Assembly: GCF_011801145.1 (NCBI RefSeq)
Contig: NZ_CP046172.1
Span: 8,308,001-8,372,000 of the forward strand
Source of the DNA: Nocardia arthritidis
Lineage (GTDB): Bacteria > Actinomycetota > Actinomycetes > Mycobacteriales > Mycobacteriaceae
Direction: 5' to 3'
Length of the DNA: 64,000 nt
The number at the start of each line of letters is the position of its first letter. The stretch's first letter is position 1. The position numbers were made by a program, and so were the translations under genes. This document shows, in pieces, positions 8,687-17,180 of this stretch. The notes under the pieces are model-generated. The model was not told the DNA's origin. It saw only the letters and a program-made list of their open reading frames with translations, and made no database searches.

Positions 8687-8923
8687 TTACTTCGGCAGCG
8701 GCGTCACGCCACCGCTACCCGAGCTGAGCAGCTTGGCCAGGCCGGTGGCGAAGTTGGACGAGCCGGTCGGCGCCGGAGCCGGGTCCGCGACCTGGTTGTT
8801 GCTGACCGCGGCGGGCGCGGCCGGGGCGAGCTCGAGGCCCTGGGCCGAGGCCAGGCCGGCGCCCGCGCTGACGATGGCGGCGGCCGCGGCGGCGACCAGG
8901 CCGAACGTACGGATCTTCTGCAT
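8687..8923 (-). CDS. Small exported Ala/Pro-rich protein
   Basis: The 78-residue product has a clear Sec signal: MQKIRTFG, a hydrophobic Ala/Val core and a likely cleavage site after GLASAQG. The mature part, about 50 residues, is rich in Ala, Pro, Ser and Gly with NNQVADPAP and no recognisable domain. GGAGTAGCC lies before the ATG. It is a single-gene unit on the minus strand ended by the hairpin at 8623-8667. I do not recognise a function; it could be a small cell-envelope protein, as is common in this order. Confidence 0.7.
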   Translation of the reverse strand: MQKIRTFGLVAAAAAAIVSAGAGLASAQGLELAPAAPAAVSNNQVADPAPAPTGSSNFATGLAKLLSSGSGGVTPLPK

Positions 8924-9246
8924 GTGGCTACTCCCCTATTTCAGTGGTTCGGCGTCGAACGTGCACGCCGACGCACAAGGAGTATCACGAATTCGCAACG
9001 CTCGAATCGGGTGCGGATCCGGGCCGACTCACGCTGATAGCTAAGGATTTGCCACCAGCCTGAGCGGCGACCTGGACAATTGAACAGTAGTGCCCTATCG
9101 GATTCGACCCCGAAACCGCTGTAGTTCAACCGAAGTTTGCATCCCCGTCACACCGTGTTGATCACAGCTAACTCTCAGCCACCGTGAGATTTGGGTCACA
9201 CCAGGCACTTCTTAACAGGTAGTAAGGCCACCAGCAACCGAAATAC
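8924..9246. other. Intergenic region of about 320 bases, no gene seen
   Basis: This stretch lies between the start of the exported-peptide gene and the end of the HMG-CoA lyase gene, both on the minus strand. It must hold the promoter of the exported protein. A 62-codon minus-strand frame at 8941-9129 is Arg/Ser-rich without family features and is not called. I see no terminator hairpin, tRNA or clear repeat. Confidence 0.5.
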
Positions 9247-10161
9247 TCAATTCCGAACCACCCATTCGAAGGCCTCGGCCTTGGAACGCGCCCCTTCCAC
9301 CGTCCGCGACCTGTTGGGTTCGCCCAGCTCGGGCAGCAGCTCCTCGGTGAGCTCGACGAGCCCGGCGAGTGTGCTCGGAGTAAACCAGCCCGGCCTGGTC
9401 GCGAAAAGTATGTCCTCGCTGGCGGTATTGCCGCTCGCTCCCGGCGCGAACGGGCAGCCGCCCAAACCGCCGAGCGATCCGTCCACCATCGCCGCACCCG
9501 CCGCGATGGCGGCCAGCGTATTCGCGACACCCATTCCCCAGGTGTCGTGGCCGTGAAAGACGATGCGCCGCACCGGCGTTCGCTCACGCACCGCCGTCAC
9601 CAGCGCGATGACCTGCGCCGGATGCGCCTGGCCGAGGGTATCGGCGAGCACGATATCGGTCGCCCCGTCGGCGCGGGAGTCGTTGGCAATGGCCAGCACT
9701 CGCTCCGGATCCACCGGACCGTCGAACGGGCAGGTGAAACTCGTTGCCAGACAGAGCTGGATCGCGCCGCCCGCGGCCGTCGCCAACCGGACCGCATCGG
9801 GCATGGCGGCCAGGCTCTCCTCGGTGCTACGGCCGATATTGGCCTGGTTGTGCGCATCCGATACCGAGAAGCAGTACTGGAAATTGCGCACACCGGCCGC
9901 GGCCGCCCGCTCGACGTGCCGCGGCGTCGCCACCCACACCCAACAGCGTTGCAGCTCTTCGGGTGTCAGTTCGGCGATCAACTCCATGGTGTTGGCCATC
10001 GGCGGCACCAGATCGGGCCGCGCCATCGAGCCGATCTCCAACGCGGGCACGCCGAGCGCCAGCAGCCGCCGCACCAGCCGCACCTTGCGCTCGGTCGGCA
10101 ACACCTTGCCGGTCAATTGCAGTCCGTCGCGCAGGGTTACGTCCCGCAGCAGCGCGCTCAA
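9247..10161 (-). CDS. Hydroxymethylglutaryl-CoA lyase family protein
   Basis: The 304-residue protein has the HMGL TIM-barrel motifs: DVTLRDGLQ at the N-terminus, HGHDTWGMG with the metal histidines, and the cysteine signature GGLGGCPFAPGASGN. These enzymes cleave 3-hydroxy-3-methylglutaryl-CoA to acetyl-CoA and acetoacetate in leucine breakdown, and relatives cleave similar branched acyl-CoAs. The start is a TTG at 10161 with GGGAGGA a few bases upstream; it overlaps the stop of the 66-aa ORF as TTGA. Together with CaiB it suggests activation and cleavage of a branched or dicarboxylic acid. The exact substrate is open. Confidence 0.87.
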   Translation of the reverse strand: MSALLRDVTLRDGLQLTGKVLPTERKVRLVRRLLALGVPALEIGSMARPDLVPPMANTMELIAELTPEELQRCWVWVATPRHVERAAAAGVRNFQYCFSVSDAHNQANIGRSTEESLAAMPDAVRLATAAGGAIQLCLATSFTCPFDGPVDPERVLAIANDSRADGATDIVLADTLGQAHPAQVIALVTAVRERTPVRRIVFHGHDTWGMGVANTLAAIAAGAAMVDGSLGGLGGCPFAPGASGNTASEDILFATRPGWFTPSTLAGLVELTEELLPELGEPNRSRTVEGARSKAEAFEWVVRN

Positions 10162-10358
10162 CGGTCCTCCCTGGCCGGGCCCAGCGTCCTGCCCCGCTCG
10201 TCACCCGGCTGCGGCGGCACGCACATCACACCGCCCCACGGCTTTTCGTGGCCACCGGCCGGATTCGGGTGCACGGTGGGACGCACATGTCCTGGCGCGC
10301 GCACCTCCCAGACGCTGCGCCCGGCCGGCCTGCGCCGCTCCCTGCGATGGCGGATCAT
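10158..10358 (-). CDS. Unrecognised 66-residue ORF overlapping both neighbours
   Basis: The frame starts with ATG at 10358, overlapping the CaiB stop as ATGA, and ends with TGA at 10158, overlapping the HMG-CoA lyase TTG start as TTGA. It fills exactly the space between two enzymes. The 66-residue product is basic and Pro/Gly-rich, with MIRHRRERRR, VWEVRAPGHVRPTVHPNP, a central GGHEKPWGGVMCVPP, and a single cysteine. There is no membrane segment or signal. Because both boundaries are coupled overlaps, I think it is translated. I do not recognise a family and offer no function beyond a probable link to the CaiB/HMGL pathway. Confidence 0.6.
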   Translation of the reverse strand: MIRHRRERRRPAGRSVWEVRAPGHVRPTVHPNPAGGHEKPWGGVMCVPPQPGDERGRTLGPAREDR

Positions 10359-11566
10359 CGTGCCTCCAGCGCGTCGATCTCGTTGTCGCTCATACCGAGT
10401 AGTCCGGCCAGCACCTCGCGGGTGTGCTCGCCCAGATCCGGTCCGACATTCCGGATGGGCAGCGACTGCCCGCCGATCACCGGAACGATACCGGGAAAGC
10501 CGACCGTTTTCGGTTCCGCCGCACCGACATCCACCGAAAATTGCTGAATCATATTGCGCGCCTTGTACTGTTCGTCCGAAACGATATCCGCGGCGGTGTA
10601 AATGGGACCGCACGGAATCGCGGCGTCCTCCAGGATTTTCAGCGCTTCGTCGCGGCGGTGCCGAATCGTCCACTCGCCGATCGCGGCATCGAGAAGGTCC
10701 CGGTTGCGCCAGCGGCCCGCATTGTCCTTCAGCTCCGGATCGGCCGCCAGGTCCGGCCTGCCGATCACCTCCATATAGCGCTGGAAGATGGCATCGCCGT
10801 TGCCGCCGATGATGATGCTGGTGCCGTCGGCGCAGGGGTAGGCGTTACTCGGCGCGATACCCTCCATCCGCCCGCCGACCCGCTCCCGCTTGATGCCGTA
10901 TGCGAGATAGTCGGGCACCAGCGATTCCATCACCGACAGAATCGCCTCGTTCAAGGCGACGTCGATGATCCGCTCCCGCAACGGAATCGGCTCCGCGGCA
11001 CGCTCCCGCTGGAACAGCGCCATCACGGTGCCGAACGCCGCGTAGATACCCGCGATGGAATCACCGATGGACACCCCGGTCCGCACCGGCGGCCGATCCG
11101 GATCGCCCACCAGCTCGCGCAGTCCACCCACCGCCTCGGCCACCGCGGCGAAACCCGGCCGCTCGGCCAGCGGCCCGGTCTGGCCGTACGCGGAGATCCG
11201 GGTGAGCACCAGCCGCGGATTGGCCGCCTGCAAAACCTCCGGCCCGAGCCCCCACTTCTCCAACATCCCCGGCCGGAAGTTCTCCAGCAGCACATCGCTG
11301 CGCCGCACCAGCTCGAGCGCCACATCGCGGCCCGCCTCGGTGCGCAGATCGAGGGTGATCGACTTCTTGTTCCGGTTGACGGTGCGGTACAGCATCGAGG
11401 TGTCGCCGCCGTAGAGCCGCCAGTTGCGCAGTTCGTCGCCGACCTTCGGTCGCTCCACCTTGATCACCTCGGCGCCGAAGTCACCGAGAATGCGCCCGGC
11501 GGTGGGTGCGGCGATGTAATTGCCGAGTTCCAGGACGCGCACACCGTCCAGCGGCCGAATACTCAT
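10355..11566 (-). CDS. CaiB/BaiF-type CoA-transferase (class III)
   Basis: The 403-residue protein shows the class III CoA-transferase pattern: MSIRPLDGVRVLELGNYIAAP, GRILGDFGAEVIKVERP, NRNKKSITLDLRTEAG, LLENFRPGMLEKWGLG, and the region GVSIGDSIAG with the aspartate that forms the acyl anhydride. The family moves CoA between acids such as carnitine, formate, mesaconate or succinate derivatives. It is followed by the 66-aa ORF (ATGA overlap) and HMG-CoA lyase, and preceded after 47 bases by a dioxygenase. A plausible role is activation of an acid later cleaved by the lyase. Confidence 0.9.
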   Translation of the reverse strand: MSIRPLDGVRVLELGNYIAAPTAGRILGDFGAEVIKVERPKVGDELRNWRLYGGDTSMLYRTVNRNKKSITLDLRTEAGRDVALELVRRSDVLLENFRPGMLEKWGLGPEVLQAANPRLVLTRISAYGQTGPLAERPGFAAVAEAVGGLRELVGDPDRPPVRTGVSIGDSIAGIYAAFGTVMALFQRERAAEPIPLRERIIDVALNEAILSVMESLVPDYLAYGIKRERVGGRMEGIAPSNAYPCADGTSIIIGGNGDAIFQRYMEVIGRPDLAADPELKDNAGRWRNRDLLDAAIGEWTIRHRRDEALKILEDAAIPCGPIYTAADIVSDEQYKARNMIQQFSVDVGAAEPKTVGFPGIVPVIGGQSLPIRNVGPDLGEHTREVLAGLLGMSDNEIDALEAR

Positions 11567-11613
11567 GCGGACAAGTTTGGACCATGCGCCGTTCGGCGGT
11601 CCGGGCGCACACG

Positions 11614-12525
11614 TTACGAGGCGAGCAGCGAGATCTCCTCGACGATCGAATAGTGCTCGGCATCACCCGTGATGACCGTGCTGGCCCGGCCGTCGACACC
11701 GACCGGGATATCGCCCGCCAGGGTGATCCTGGTGAGCTTGCGCGGCTGATCGTCGTAGTCGTCGACGGCGTAATGCTGGGTGGCGCGGTTATCCCAGATC
11801 GCGACGTCGCCGGGCGCCCAATTCCAGCGGACGGTGTGCTCCAGCCTGGTCACCCGATCCTGGAACAGGCGGAACAGCGTCTGCGATTCGCCGGTGGACA
11901 GCCCGACGAAGTTCCGCACGAAATGTCCTACCAGCAGCGCCTTTTCACCGGTTTCCGGATGCACCCGCACCACCGGATGTTCGGTTTCGAAGTAGCTGGA
12001 TTCGAATTCGGCGCGGTAGGCCGATTCGTTCGGCCGGACCGGATCGACATGGGTCGCGGCATAGTCGTAGAGGTTGGTGTGCACCGCGCGCAGGCTCTCG
12101 GCCAGCTTCTTCAGCGGCTCCGGCAGCGAGTCGTATCCGGCGACGGTCGATGCCCAGGTGGTGGAGCCGCCGTAGGGCGGAAGGTGCACCGCCCGCAGGA
12201 TGGACGCCTTCGGAATCCGGTCGACGAAGGTGACGTCGGTGTGCCAACTGTTCGCCCGGCCGTGCTGGGAATCGATGGCCAGACTCTTGACCCCGTGCGA
12301 GGTGACCGTCGGATGCGGCGTGGTCGGGGTGCCGAGCAATTCGGCGAATTCGTACTGCCCGTCCTCGGTGAGGTGATCCTGTTCACGGAAGAAGATCACC
12401 CGGTGGTCGAGCAGCGCGCGCCGGATCACCGCGACGGTCGCCGCGTCCAGATCGCCACCCAGCCGGACATTGTCGACCCGGGCGCCGATATGCGCGCCGA
12501 GTTTGGTCACCGTTGCCGCCGTCAT
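11614..12525 (-). CDS. TauD/AtsK-type Fe(II)/2-oxoglutarate dioxygenase (Rv3406-like)
   Basis: The 303-residue protein reads [16 protein letters not shown] (the HxD iron motif), [50 protein letters not shown] (distal histidine) and RITLAGD. This closely follows the mycobacterial sulfate-ester dioxygenase Rv3406 as I remember it. Such enzymes oxidise alkyl sulfates to an aldehyde and free sulfate. The start is the ATG at 12525; the longer upstream frame is Arg/Trp-rich and has no family match. Placed between endonuclease IV and CaiB on the same strand, it may release sulfate while producing a carbon skeleton for the CoA enzymes, which is inference. Confidence 0.88.
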   Translation of the reverse strand: MTAATVTKLGAHIGARVDNVRLGGDLDAATVAVIRRALLDHRVIFFREQDHLTEDGQYEFAELLGTPTTPHPTVTSHGVKSLAIDSQHGRANSWHTDVTFVDRIPKASILRAVHLPPYGGSTTWASTVAGYDSLPEPLKKLAESLRAVHTNLYDYAATHVDPVRPNESAYRAEFESSYFETEHPVVRVHPETGEKALLVGHFVRNFVGLSTGESQTLFRLFQDRVTRLEHTVRWNWAPGDVAIWDNRATQHYAVDDYDDQPRKLTRITLAGDIPVGVDGRASTVITGDAEHYSIVEEISLLAS

Positions 12526-12593
12526 CTGCCGAGCACACCACCGAAACCCCAAGGTCCACCATGGTTTCGGTCGGCGTGATCGGAAGAACCGGC

Positions 12594-13364
12594 TCAGCCG
12601 ATATGTTCGCGCAGGTAGGCCAGATCCTCTGCGACGCCATCGGCCGGCGTCTCCAGTACCACCGGCGCGCCCGCAGTGCGGCACACCTCGGCGAGCAGTT
12701 GCGGATCGATGGTGCCGTCGGCGAAATTGGCGTGCCGGTCGGCGCCCGAATTGAATTCGTCGCGCGAGGAATTCAGGTGCACCAGATCGATCCGGCCGGT
12801 GATGGCCTTGATCCGATCGACGACACCGACCAGTTCCTCACCGCCCGCCCAGGCGTGACAGGTGTCGAGACAGAATCCGGCGCCGAATTCGCCGACCGCG
12901 TCCCACAGCCGGGCGATCGAATCGAAATGCCGTGCCATGGCGTGATTTCCGCCGGCGGTGTTCTCGATCAGGATGGGCACCGCGAAGCCGCCCTTCTCCT
13001 GCTGACGTTCGAACAGCTTGCGCCAGTTGACGATCCCCGCCTCGATCTCCGCATCGGACCGGACGTGCCCGCCGTGCACCACCAGACCGAACGCGCCGAG
13101 CTCGGCCGCGGCCTTGGCCTGCTGGGCCACCGCATTGCGCGAGGGCATCCGCAACCGGTTGTTCAGGCTGGCCACATTGATCTGATAGGAGGAGTGCACC
13201 ACCACATCGATCGGGCTGGCCAGAATTTCCGCGGTCCGCGGATGCGGCTCGGGTTTATCCCAGCTCTGCGGATCGACGACGAACATCTGGATGACATCGG
13301 CGCCGAGTTTCTCACCGAAGCCGATCGGATCGCTGTCGAGTCTGACATGAGCACCTATGCGCAT
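12594..13364 (-). CDS. nfo: Endonuclease IV (deoxyribonuclease IV, AP endonuclease)
   Basis: The 256-residue TIM-barrel protein has [10 protein letters not shown] at the start, [75 protein letters not shown] and VVLETPAD. These hold the histidines, glutamates and aspartates that bind three zinc ions in AP endonuclease 2 family enzymes. It cuts DNA 5' to abasic sites during base excision repair. The start is the ATG at 13364; earlier codons encode an Arg/Pro-rich stretch not found in the family. It is divergent from the kinase gene. Confidence 0.9.
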   Translation of the reverse strand: MRIGAHVRLDSDPIGFGEKLGADVIQMFVVDPQSWDKPEPHPRTAEILASPIDVVVHSSYQINVASLNNRLRMPSRNAVAQQAKAAAELGAFGLVVHGGHVRSDAEIEAGIVNWRKLFERQQEKGGFAVPILIENTAGGNHAMARHFDSIARLWDAVGEFGAGFCLDTCHAWAGGEELVGVVDRIKAITGRIDLVHLNSSRDEFNSGADRHANFADGTIDPQLLAEVCRTAGAPVVLETPADGVAEDLAYLREHIG

Positions 13365-13586
13365 GCGGGCCACTCTAATGAGTGGCACCGACAACGCCGG
13401 AAAGTAAGGGGTGTTGCGTCCCGGTTGCGGTGCGAGATACATGGGTGAGATCCGCGGGCTCGGGGACCGGCGCAACTGCTATGGTTTCGATGTTTCCGTG
13501 GTCGTCGGGTCGCGATCACGCGTTTTCTTTTGCGGTACGCCTGTTCATCGGCGGGTCCCGGTGAAGCGGCGGAAAGTGGGGCAGAA

Positions 13587-15314
13587 ATGCTGGCCAGCGG
13601 CGATGTGTTCGCGGGCTATGTCATCGAACGGCAGCTCGGCCGCGGTGGCATGGGTTCGGTATACCTGGCGAAACATCCGCGGCTACCGCGGATGACCGCG
13701 CTCAAGCTGCTCAACCGGGAGATGTTCTTCGACAAGGAAATACGGGCGCGGTTCGAACGGGAGGCGGATCTGGTCGCCCAGCTCGATCACCCGAATATCG
13801 TCACGGTGTACGACCGCGGGCTCGAGGACGATCAGCTGTGGATCTCGATGCAGTACATCGACGGTATCGACGCCGGTTCGGTGGATCCGCATACGCTGCC
13901 GCCCGAACGCGCCGTGCAGATCATCAAGGAGACCGCCGACGCGCTGGACTACGCGCACGGCGTCGGGGTGCTGCACCGCGATGTCAAACCGGCGAACGTA
14001 CTGCTCGCCCGCTCCGGCGGCGGCCGAGGCGAGCGGGTGTATCTGACCGATTTCGGCATCGCCCGGCTGCGCGATGACACCGGCCACCTGACGCAGACCG
14101 GCACCTTCACCGCCACCCTGGCCTATGCCTCGCCGGAGCAGCTCACCGGCGCCACCCTCGATCACCGCTCCGATCAGTACTCGCTGGCCTGTTCGCTGTT
14201 CTGGTTGATGACCGGCAACGGGCCGTATCAGGCGACCAATCCGGCGCAGGTCATCCAGGGACATCTGCAGGCCCCGCCGCCCGCACTGAGCAATCACCGC
14301 CCCGGTCTGCCATACGCCCTGGACAATGTGCTGGCCAAGGCGATGGCCAAACGCCCGGACGACCGGTTCGCCAACTGCACCGAATTCGCTTTGGCCGCAA
14401 GGCAGGCGCTCGGGAACCGCAGCGCGCCCGCCATTCCCGTCGTCGGTCCGCGGCCGGTGACCGGGCCGCCGATTCCCAATCAGCAACCGCCGCAGACGAA
14501 TCAGCCGCATCCCGCATTCGGGCCGCAGTCCAGCGGATCGAATCCGCTTGTCGGACAGGGCGCTTACCCGCCGCCGACGCTGGTGGCCCAGCCGCACTCG
14601 ACCAGCCCATACACCAACGGGCCCACCAACTTCCAGCCCCCGGTGCATCGGCCGCCGCAGCAGTTCACACCGCCGCCGCCACCGAAGAAGTCGAACGCGG
14701 GCCTGATCATCGCCATCTGCATCGGCGTCATCGTGTTGTTGGTGTTGGTGCTCGCGTTGATCGGCGCACTGTCCGACAGCTCGAGCAATGCCAGCGACAG
14801 CGGCTCATCGAGCACGAGCTCCGTTGCGGCACAGTCCACCTCGGGCGTGAAGAGCAGCTCCGGCGCGGCCGATGCCAAAACCATCAGCGCCCAGTTCTCC
14901 CGCATGGTGCCCGCGGGCGCCGACGACGGTGTCGGCTTCGACAGCGCCCGCTGCTGGAACACCGACCCGAGCTTCAAACCGTCCACCTTCGACGGTGAGC
15001 CGAACTACGGCAGCTGGGCATGGCAGTGGATCTGCTCCGGCGGCAACAACAATGACGATCCGCTCTACCGCTTCGTCATCTACAAGTCCACCGATGACCT
15101 GCAATCCGTCCTGAAGGGCTTACCCTCCGGCGCCACCAAGAGCACCGACACCAACGGCGGCAAGACCTACACCAACTACAAGTGGACCGACAGCAAATCC
15201 CACCAGATCCTCACGGTCTTCTCCGGCGGCGACAAGGACCGAATCCTGTTCGTATGCCACGACTATTCGTCGCCGGAGGAGCTGCTCAGCTGGTGGAAGA
15301 AAGCGCCGCTGTAG
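13587..15314 (+). CDS. Transmembrane Ser/Thr protein kinase (Hanks type)
   Basis: The 575-residue protein has an intact kinase domain (about 8-275): glycine loop GRGGMGSVY, catalytic loop HRDVKPANVL near residue 130, DFG near 155, and ASPEQ in place of APE. A Pro/Gln-rich juxtamembrane linker follows, then a membrane helix (about 372-394) after KKSN. The Ser-rich outside stretch is followed by a sensor domain of about 140 residues with two cysteines near CWNTDPS and WQWICSGG. The start is the ATG at 13587. This is the PknD/PknM-like layout of mycobacteria and nocardiae, signalling across the membrane. The last 29 bases overlap the convergent GNAT gene. Confidence 0.92.
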   Translation: MLASGDVFAGYVIERQLGRGGMGSVYLAKHPRLPRMTALKLLNREMFFDKEIRARFEREADLVAQLDHPNIVTVYDRGLEDDQLWISMQYIDGIDAGSVDPHTLPPERAVQIIKETADALDYAHGVGVLHRDVKPANVLLARSGGGRGERVYLTDFGIARLRDDTGHLTQTGTFTATLAYASPEQLTGATLDHRSDQYSLACSLFWLMTGNGPYQATNPAQVIQGHLQAPPPALSNHRPGLPYALDNVLAKAMAKRPDDRFANCTEFALAARQALGNRSAPAIPVVGPRPVTGPPIPNQQPPQTNQPHPAFGPQSSGSNPLVGQGAYPPPTLVAQPHSTSPYTNGPTNFQPPVHRPPQQFTPPPPPKKSNAGLIIAICIGVIVLLVLVLALIGALSDSSSNASDSGSSSTSSVAAQSTSGVKSSSGAADAKTISAQFSRMVPAGADDGVGFDSARCWNTDPSFKPSTFDGEPNYGSWAWQWICSGGNNNDDPLYRFVIYKSTDDLQSVLKGLPSGATKSTDTNGGKTYTNYKWTDSKSHQILTVFSGGDKDRILFVCHDYSSPEELLSWWKKAPL

Positions 15315-16122
15315 GCGAGAACCCGTACCGCACGAATTCGTACGTCGGCTCGAAACCGATTGCGCGATAGATCTTGTTCGAGGTGGGGTTGGCGACGTCC
15401 GCGAACAGACAGACCTCGATATCGCCGTCGCGAAGCATCCGCCCGATATGTGCGGTGAGCGCGCTGGCATAACCGTGACCACGCGCATCGGGTGGGGTGT
15501 AGACCGGTCCGATGCGCGACCAGCCCTGCGTCGGAAGTTGATGTGCCGCAAAGCTTACCGGCTGGCCGCCGTGCTCCCAGAGCCACCAGCTACCCGCGGC
15601 GATCCGGTGCCGGATTCGCTCGGGCGTCAGCGCGGGTGGGGGCATGCCGGTCTCCGCGCGCATCGCGTCGATCCAGTCGGAGCACAGCTCCGTGTCGATA
15701 TCCGTTGCCGGACGCGGATTCCCGGCGACCGGCGGGATGCGCAAATCCCCCAGCCGGTACAGCAGGTGCGCATAGGACCAGTGGTACTGCTGGCCCGACA
15801 GCGCGCACCATCGCTGCGCGAAAAGCGTCGCGAGATCGGTGGTTCCCTCGACTCCATCGCTGTCCGGCACCGCATCGATCAGCGCTTCGGCCACCGCCGG
15901 CACACTCGCCGGGGGCAATTGGCCGAGATAGATGTGATAACCCGGCGCACGCATGGCTACGCCGACCACCTCACCGCCGGACCGCACCGACAGCAGATGC
16001 ATCGGCTCGGCCGCGTTGGCCACGGCACCGGTGATCACGGTGTGCCGCAGTGGATCTCGAAGCAGAAAAGTCTCCGCTTCGGCATGGAACTCCGCGATAT
16101 CGGTGGTGAGGAAAATGCGCAT
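15286..16122 (-). CDS. GNAT-family N-acetyltransferase
   Basis: The 278-residue protein has the GNAT acetyl-CoA motif RGHGYASALTAH and the C-terminal NPTSNKIYRAIGFEPTYEFVRY, both standard. The N-terminal half (about 1-150) is a less conserved degenerate GNAT-like domain, as in other 270-290-residue FR47-like actinobacterial acetyltransferases. The acceptor is not predictable. It overlaps the end of the kinase gene by 29 bases on the opposite strand and is preceded by a small membrane-protein gene only 12 bases upstream on the same strand, suggesting cotranscription. Confidence 0.85.
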   Translation of the reverse strand: MRIFLTTDIAEFHAEAETFLLRDPLRHTVITGAVANAAEPMHLLSVRSGGEVVGVAMRAPGYHIYLGQLPPASVPAVAEALIDAVPDSDGVEGTTDLATLFAQRWCALSGQQYHWSYAHLLYRLGDLRIPPVAGNPRPATDIDTELCSDWIDAMRAETGMPPPALTPERIRHRIAAGSWWLWEHGGQPVSFAAHQLPTQGWSRIGPVYTPPDARGHGYASALTAHIGRMLRDGDIEVCLFADVANPTSNKIYRAIGFEPTYEFVRYGFSPTAALSSTS

Positions 16123-16134
16123 CGCGAGGGGCGA

Positions 16135-16419
16135 TCAGGTGCTGCTGTGGGTCTCCGCGCGCAGTTTGAGCAGGACCAGGCCTGCGGTGCAGGCGAGAAT
16201 CAGTCCGGCGACGGTGATTTCGACGTGCAGGCCGGCCAAGCCGAGGCCGGCGCCGACGAGTCCGCCGAGGAAGATCACCCAGCCGACGATGCGCAAGATA
16301 AGCGTGGACAGCTTGCGCGCCTGCGGATTCGACACCTGAGGCTGGTTCGCGTTCGACACGGCCGATTCGGCTGTCGCGTTCGCGGCTTCCAGCGGGGTAG
16401 TCGAGTAAGCTCCCATCAT
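16135..16419 (-). CDS. Small two-helix membrane protein, unknown function
   Basis: The 94-residue protein has a polar N-terminus rich in Ala, Asn, Gln and Ser (about 1-36), then two membrane helices: LILRIVGWVIFLGGLVGAGLGLA and ITVAGLILACTAGLVLL. A short charged tail follows. A second ATG three bases downstream (MGAYS) is an equally good start. It lies 12 bases upstream of the GNAT gene. I do not recognise a family. Confidence 0.65.
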   Translation of the reverse strand: MMGAYSTTPLEAANATAESAVSNANQPQVSNPQARKLSTLILRIVGWVIFLGGLVGAGLGLAGLHVEITVAGLILACTAGLVLLKLRAETHSST

Positions 16420-16667
16420 CTACTCCTCGATGACGCCGTACAGACAAACGTCGCGGCGCGAACCGAGCAACGCGTCCCTCATCTTGGCACTGGCGTCTCA
16501 TGCGTAACTTTGATCACACACGCTACGACTAGTCCCGGTAGTTCTACTACGACACGTGCCCAAGACACGCCAACGAGATCAATTCGATATCTGAATTGTG
16601 GATGTTTAAGTCTGAATCGGGTCGGCCGACTAAGGTGAGCCCCGAAACACACGAGGAGAGTCACCCC

Positions 16668-17135
16668 ATGGAGAGCAGCAGGGCCAGGATCGTCGGTCCG
16701 GCTATAGCCGTAGGCGCGGTCTCCGCGGGTTTGATCCTCATCGGCGCCTGTGGCCTCGGCTCGCACGACACCTACGTGCCGCCGCCGCCACTGAAGAACG
16801 GCCCAGCGATGGCGGCCGCGCAGGTCAACAGCGATGCCAGTTCCACCGCGCCGAAGGTCATCATCCCGCCCTCCCCCAGCTGGCAGATGGCGCCGAATGC
16901 GCCGCGCCTCAACGCCGGGTTCACCGTGCCGCCGTCATCCACCTCGACGGAAACCACGCCGCAGCCGGGTCAGCCGACCGACAGCGACGACCCGACACTC
17001 ACCGCACCGCCCCGCCCGACCCCGACCTCGGACGAACCGCTCAGCACCACCCGGCCCCGTCCGACAACGACGACGCGACCGCCGCGACCGACCACCCATT
17101 CGGCCCCGGCCGACGATTCCGGCGACGACGGATAA
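16668..17135 (+). CDS. Pro/Thr-rich probable lipoprotein
   Basis: The 155-residue product starts at the ATG at 16668, with GAGGAGAG eight bases upstream. A hydrophobic segment GPAIAVGAVSAGLILIGAC ends in a lipobox-like IGAC, so it is probably lipidated. The mature part begins GLGSHDTYVPPPP and is dominated by Pro, Thr and Ser to the end (many TTRP/PPRP units), like a cell-wall-spanning stalk without a folded domain. A 248-base spacer separates it from the divergent membrane-protein gene. No function is recognised. Confidence 0.68.
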   Translation: MESSRARIVGPAIAVGAVSAGLILIGACGLGSHDTYVPPPPLKNGPAMAAAQVNSDASSTAPKVIIPPSPSWQMAPNAPRLNAGFTVPPSSTSTETTPQPGQPTDSDDPTLTAPPRPTPTSDEPLSTTRPRPTTTTRPPRPTTHSAPADDSGDDG

Positions 17136-17141
17136 GCAAAA

Positions 17142-17174
17142 GGCGGTGCGGGCCAACAACTCTCCCGCACCGCC
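17142..17174 (-). terminator. Rho-independent terminator at the end of the acyl-CoA dehydrogenase pair
   Basis: GGCGGTGCGGG (17142-17152) pairs perfectly with CCCGCACCGCC (17164-17174), an 11-base stem with an 11-base loop. Read on the minus strand, the hairpin is followed by TTTTGC, so it can terminate the acyl-CoA dehydrogenase transcript. It may also block the plus-strand lipoprotein transcript. Confidence 0.82.
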
Positions 17175-17180
17175 CGCCGC

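Noticed and set aside
8941..9129. A 62-codon minus-strand frame before the exported-peptide gene
   Set aside because: No ribosome site, no family features and an Arg-rich content typical of chance frames; it also sits where the promoter of the downstream gene should be.
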